From positions 310,001 through 374,000 of the forward strand of contig NZ_MQVV01000014.1 of assembly GCF_002954355.1 (NCBI RefSeq): a stretch of DNA of 64,000 bases. Reading direction: 5' to 3'. A model generated the notes under the pieces. The model did not search any database and had not been told where the DNA came from. It worked only from the letters and a program-made list of their open reading frames with translations. Below, piece by piece: positions 62,126 to 64,000 of the stretch (positions within the stretch are counted from its first letter, which is position 1; each line of letters begins with the position of its first letter). The DNA comes from Nonlabens tegetincola (GTDB lineage Bacteria; Bacteroidota; Bacteroidia; Flavobacteriales; Flavobacteriaceae). The position numbers and the translations under genes were made by a program.

Positions 62126-63815
62126 TATTTTCTTCACCTGATGGTTGCTGTAATTCTTTGGACTGATTTTCTATACGATTTTCTAGTTCGCCATTTTGCA
62201 AGACCGAATTCTCATTAAGTTTTCCATCATCTTCATCAAAAAAACCTTCATCCAGTTCAGGTAAAGGAATTCCTTTAATTTTTGTGAATACAGGTGGTTT
62301 TTTGCCTTTGAATAAATCAGCTTTTGTATTTAATCGTTCATCACCTCGCCAGTTAAATCCTCTCAGAGTTCTAGCATTCTCTGGTAGTTCTTTTGGTGGA
62401 TAAAGTATGTCTTCAGAATTATCAGCAGGAGCAATGATGGATATTGCCTTGTCTTCAAATTCTATTTCCATGGTTCCACTTGTACCTTTGTTAATTCCTA
62501 TTAATTCCTGTTTGTCGTTACGGCTATAAATGAGGTTTTCTACATTTTTATTGAGAAAAACTTTATCTAATTCATTGTTCTTGAAAAAGCCAGTCAATTC
62601 CTTTCCTTTAATTTGGTTAAAGCCGCCACTGGAGTCTTGATCAATGATAAACGCGTTATAGAAAACTCTTAAACTATCTAACTTTTCGGTTTTGACATTA
62701 CTTTGTAAGAAAATCGAATCACCCGTCATTTGACTTTTACCACTCCATAGTATTGGTTTCCTAATCATTTTGGTTAATCCAGTGCTTTGTCTTGTGGTTA
62801 TAGAGTCACATTTACCGCTTAAGTCTGTTTTAAAAAGTCTTACATCGTTATAACCTCTTACAAATCTATTGTCTTTGGGACCCGTTACAATTAGTTGGTT
62901 TGCAGTCATGTAAACACTGTCTTGCTGTTCTATCGTTATAGCTAGTGGACGTTTAGTAATCATAACCGAATCCTTATCTCTGTAAACTTCGGCGTAATGT
63001 CCTTTGATGATACTATTATTGATCGTATCGGTCACAACTATATTGTTAGTTGCGCTTGCAAAATTTCTGGGCCTACTGAAATAAAGACTATCTCCTGTAA
63101 TAGTTCTCGTGTTGTAATCAATTCGGGAGTTTTTTACAAAATAACCTGTATCACCTCGAGTATCATAGAAACCTCGTTCACAATATACCTTACTGGTCTT
63201 ACCTGTTATGGTACTCGGTCCATACATAAAGGCATGTCCATTTTCTTCGTAAAAATCTAGATGATTCGAGTTTATGGTATATTCAGGATTAGTTACTACT
63301 ACATTGTCTATAAATCGGTACTTCTGCTCTTGTATATAAAATCTTCCTACTCGGCTTGTTAATGTGCTAGCACTATCTCTAACGGTACCACCAGACCTAT
63401 AATAAGCTTGCTGTTTTATTCGATTGAAAAATAGAGTGTCGGTAGTTAAACGAGTATCGGGTGTAATCATATTTACCTTTTCACTCGCGAATGCTAATTG
63501 GGTATTACCATTATATTCGGCATAATTACATGTCATTGTGATACTATCACCTTGTTTCATGATGACGTTTCCTACTGCGCGTAAAAAGTTATCTTTTTGA
63601 TATAAAACAGCTCTATCGCAAGTCATTTCAATACCTCTATGATTCACTACAACCCTGCGAGCATTATCCTTAGAATAGATAACTGCATCGGGTAGGACTG
63701 CTTCATCGATAGTTTGATATCCTGCAGTTACCCGGATAAGGGAATCTACTGGCTGTTCTTGTGCTGTGAGCGCTTTCGCGAAAGCGAAACATAAAAAGAC
63801 AATGAGATATTTCAA
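62115..63815 (-). CDS. LptA/OstA-like lipopolysaccharide transport family protein
   Basis: This 566-residue protein has a signal peptide (LIVFLCFAFAKALTAQ), then OstA/LptA beta-jellyroll segments repeated several times (AVLYQKDNFLRAVGNVIMKQ, TSKVYCERGFYDTRGDTGYF), and a charged Asp/Glu-rich C-terminus. It resembles Bacteroidota OstA-like proteins that are thought to help carry LPS across the periplasm. A palindrome copy forms part of the signal peptide. Seven bp follow the upstream gene, so it is in an operon with it and the aminotransferase. Confidence 0.82.
   Translation of the reverse strand: MKYLIVFLCFAFAKALTAQEQPVDSLIRVTAGYQTIDEAVLPDAVIYSKDNARRVVVNHRGIEMTCDRAVLYQKDNFLRAVGNVIMKQGDSITMTCNYAEYNGNTQLAFASEKVNMITPDTRLTTDTLFFNRIKQQAYYRSGGTVRDSASTLTSRVGRFYIQEQKYRFIDNVVVTNPEYTINSNHLDFYEENGHAFMYGPSTITGKTSKVYCERGFYDTRGDTGYFVKNSRIDYNTRTITGDSLYFSRPRNFASATNNIVVTDTINNSIIKGHYAEVYRDKDSVMITKRPLAITIEQQDSVYMTANQLIVTGPKDNRFVRGYNDVRLFKTDLSGKCDSITTRQSTGLTKMIRKPILWSGKSQMTGDSIFLQSNVKTEKLDSLRVFYNAFIIDQDSSGGFNQIKGKELTGFFKNNELDKVFLNKNVENLIYSRNDKQELIGINKGTSGTMEIEFEDKAISIIAPADNSEDILYPPKELPENARTLRGFNWRGDERLNTKADLFKGKKPPVFTKIKGIPLPELDEGFFDEDDGKLNENSVLQNGELENRIENQSKELQQPSGEENNGN
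63771..63786. repeat. Dispersed palindrome copy 14 (exact)
   Basis: Exact 16-mer inside the signal-peptide codons of the OstA-like gene, Ala-Phe-Ala-Lys-Ala frame. Confidence 0.95.
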
Positions 63816-63822
63816 TCTTTAT

Positions 63823-64000
63823 TTAATTTATTTGAATCCAGTCTACAGGAGAATTGTTTACTGAAGTTGATGTATAGGTAACGAGACTAGGCCTTGCGGT
63901 ATTGTCTACTTTAACAACCTCTTGTACACTATAAGTAATTAAATTCCAACCTTTAAGTAGGTTGATGTCGTACTTGTAATTAGTTGTAAAAATACTAGTC
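63823..64000 (-). CDS. Unknown protein, C-terminal part (cut by window edge)
   Basis: An open frame runs from the right edge to TAA at 63825-63823 and encodes 58 full residues ending SVNNSPVDWIQIN. It contains a beta-like pattern (KYDINLLKGWNLITYSVQEV). It resembles the end of flavobacterial envelope lipoproteins, but I cannot name it. It lies 7 bp upstream of the OstA-like gene on the same strand, so it is probably in the same operon. Confidence 0.55.
   Translation of the reverse strand, partial: TSIFTTNYKYDINLLKGWNLITYSVQEVVKVDNTARPSLVTYTSTSVNNSPVDWIQIN

Noticed and set aside
902-63786. The 16-bp repeat as a CRISPR array
   Set aside because: Copies are kilobases apart, not in tandem, with no spacers and no cas genes.

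Overview
The window looks like a chromosome segment of a marine Flavobacteriaceae bacterium (Bacteroidota). I infer this from several things: Bacteroidota-type -7 boxes (TAnnTTTG) in front of many genes, a type IX secretion (T9SS) C-terminal sorting domain, a gliding-type FKBP lipoprotein (GldI), many SpII lipoproteins, flavobacterial gene pairs such as maf/UbiA and a DUF2807 protein, and low G+C. A 16-bp palindrome, CGCTTTCGCGAAAGCG, recurs in 13 exact or near-exact copies plus one decayed copy, inside and between genes. I associate it from memory with Nonlabens/Dokdonia-like genomes but cannot verify that here. No rRNA, tRNA, CRISPR array, integrase or transposase gene was seen.

Positions 1-28500 are mostly housekeeping. 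On the minus strand: the start of ppk1, udp, ridA, an S8 protease lipoprotein, a cyclophilin-FKBP fusion, gldI and nrnA. Next come ndk (plus), an HTH regulator, and a minus-strand operon (DUF2520, KdsC-like, UbiA, maf, small membrane protein). Then ccsBA (cytochrome c maturation), a 3-methyladenine glycosylase, a VTT membrane protein, an SF2 helicase, a DUF547 lipoprotein, a GIN-domain lipoprotein, a frameshifted PagL-like lipid A deacylase, an ECF sigma factor with a 4-TM partner, lpdA, pabB, tilS and dsbD. A 528-bp gap after dsbD holds a terminator and a perfect 25-bp hairpin.

Positions 28503-59443 begin with an OmpA-family porin and continue with a large surface-polysaccharide locus on the plus strand. 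Nucleotide-sugar genes come first: ugd, rmlB, rmlA, and a UDP-HexNAc 4-epimerase with a 6-dehydrogenase. A pseudaminic-acid set follows: pseB, pseC, pseF, a GNAT-like protein, a formyltransferase and pseI. After these are a flippase, an orphan glycosyltransferase, a PhyH-type dioxygenase, a putative polymerase and a GT4 transferase. The next block is bacillosamine-type: two small phosphoglycosyl transferases, pglD, pglE and pglF, interrupted by a T9SS-exported protein of 1094 residues. Export and length control close the locus: Wza-like lipoprotein, Wzc-like tyrosine kinase, and a convergent CpsB/YwqE-type phosphatase. Two adjacent pse genes carry single-base frameshifts in homopolymers, and no pseG is present.

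Positions 59448-64000 are minus strand: a TPR protein, a class III aminotransferase, an LptA/OstA-like protein and the tail of an unknown gene.

The most notable items are the dispersed palindrome, read in all three possible frames inside conserved proteins; the formyl/GNAT arrangement in the pse block; two promoters so close to the start codon that leaderless mRNAs are likely (nrnA, pglF); hairpins at the ppk1 start and at 28205-28261; and a CxxCH motif plus a changed oxyanion residue in the S8 protease.
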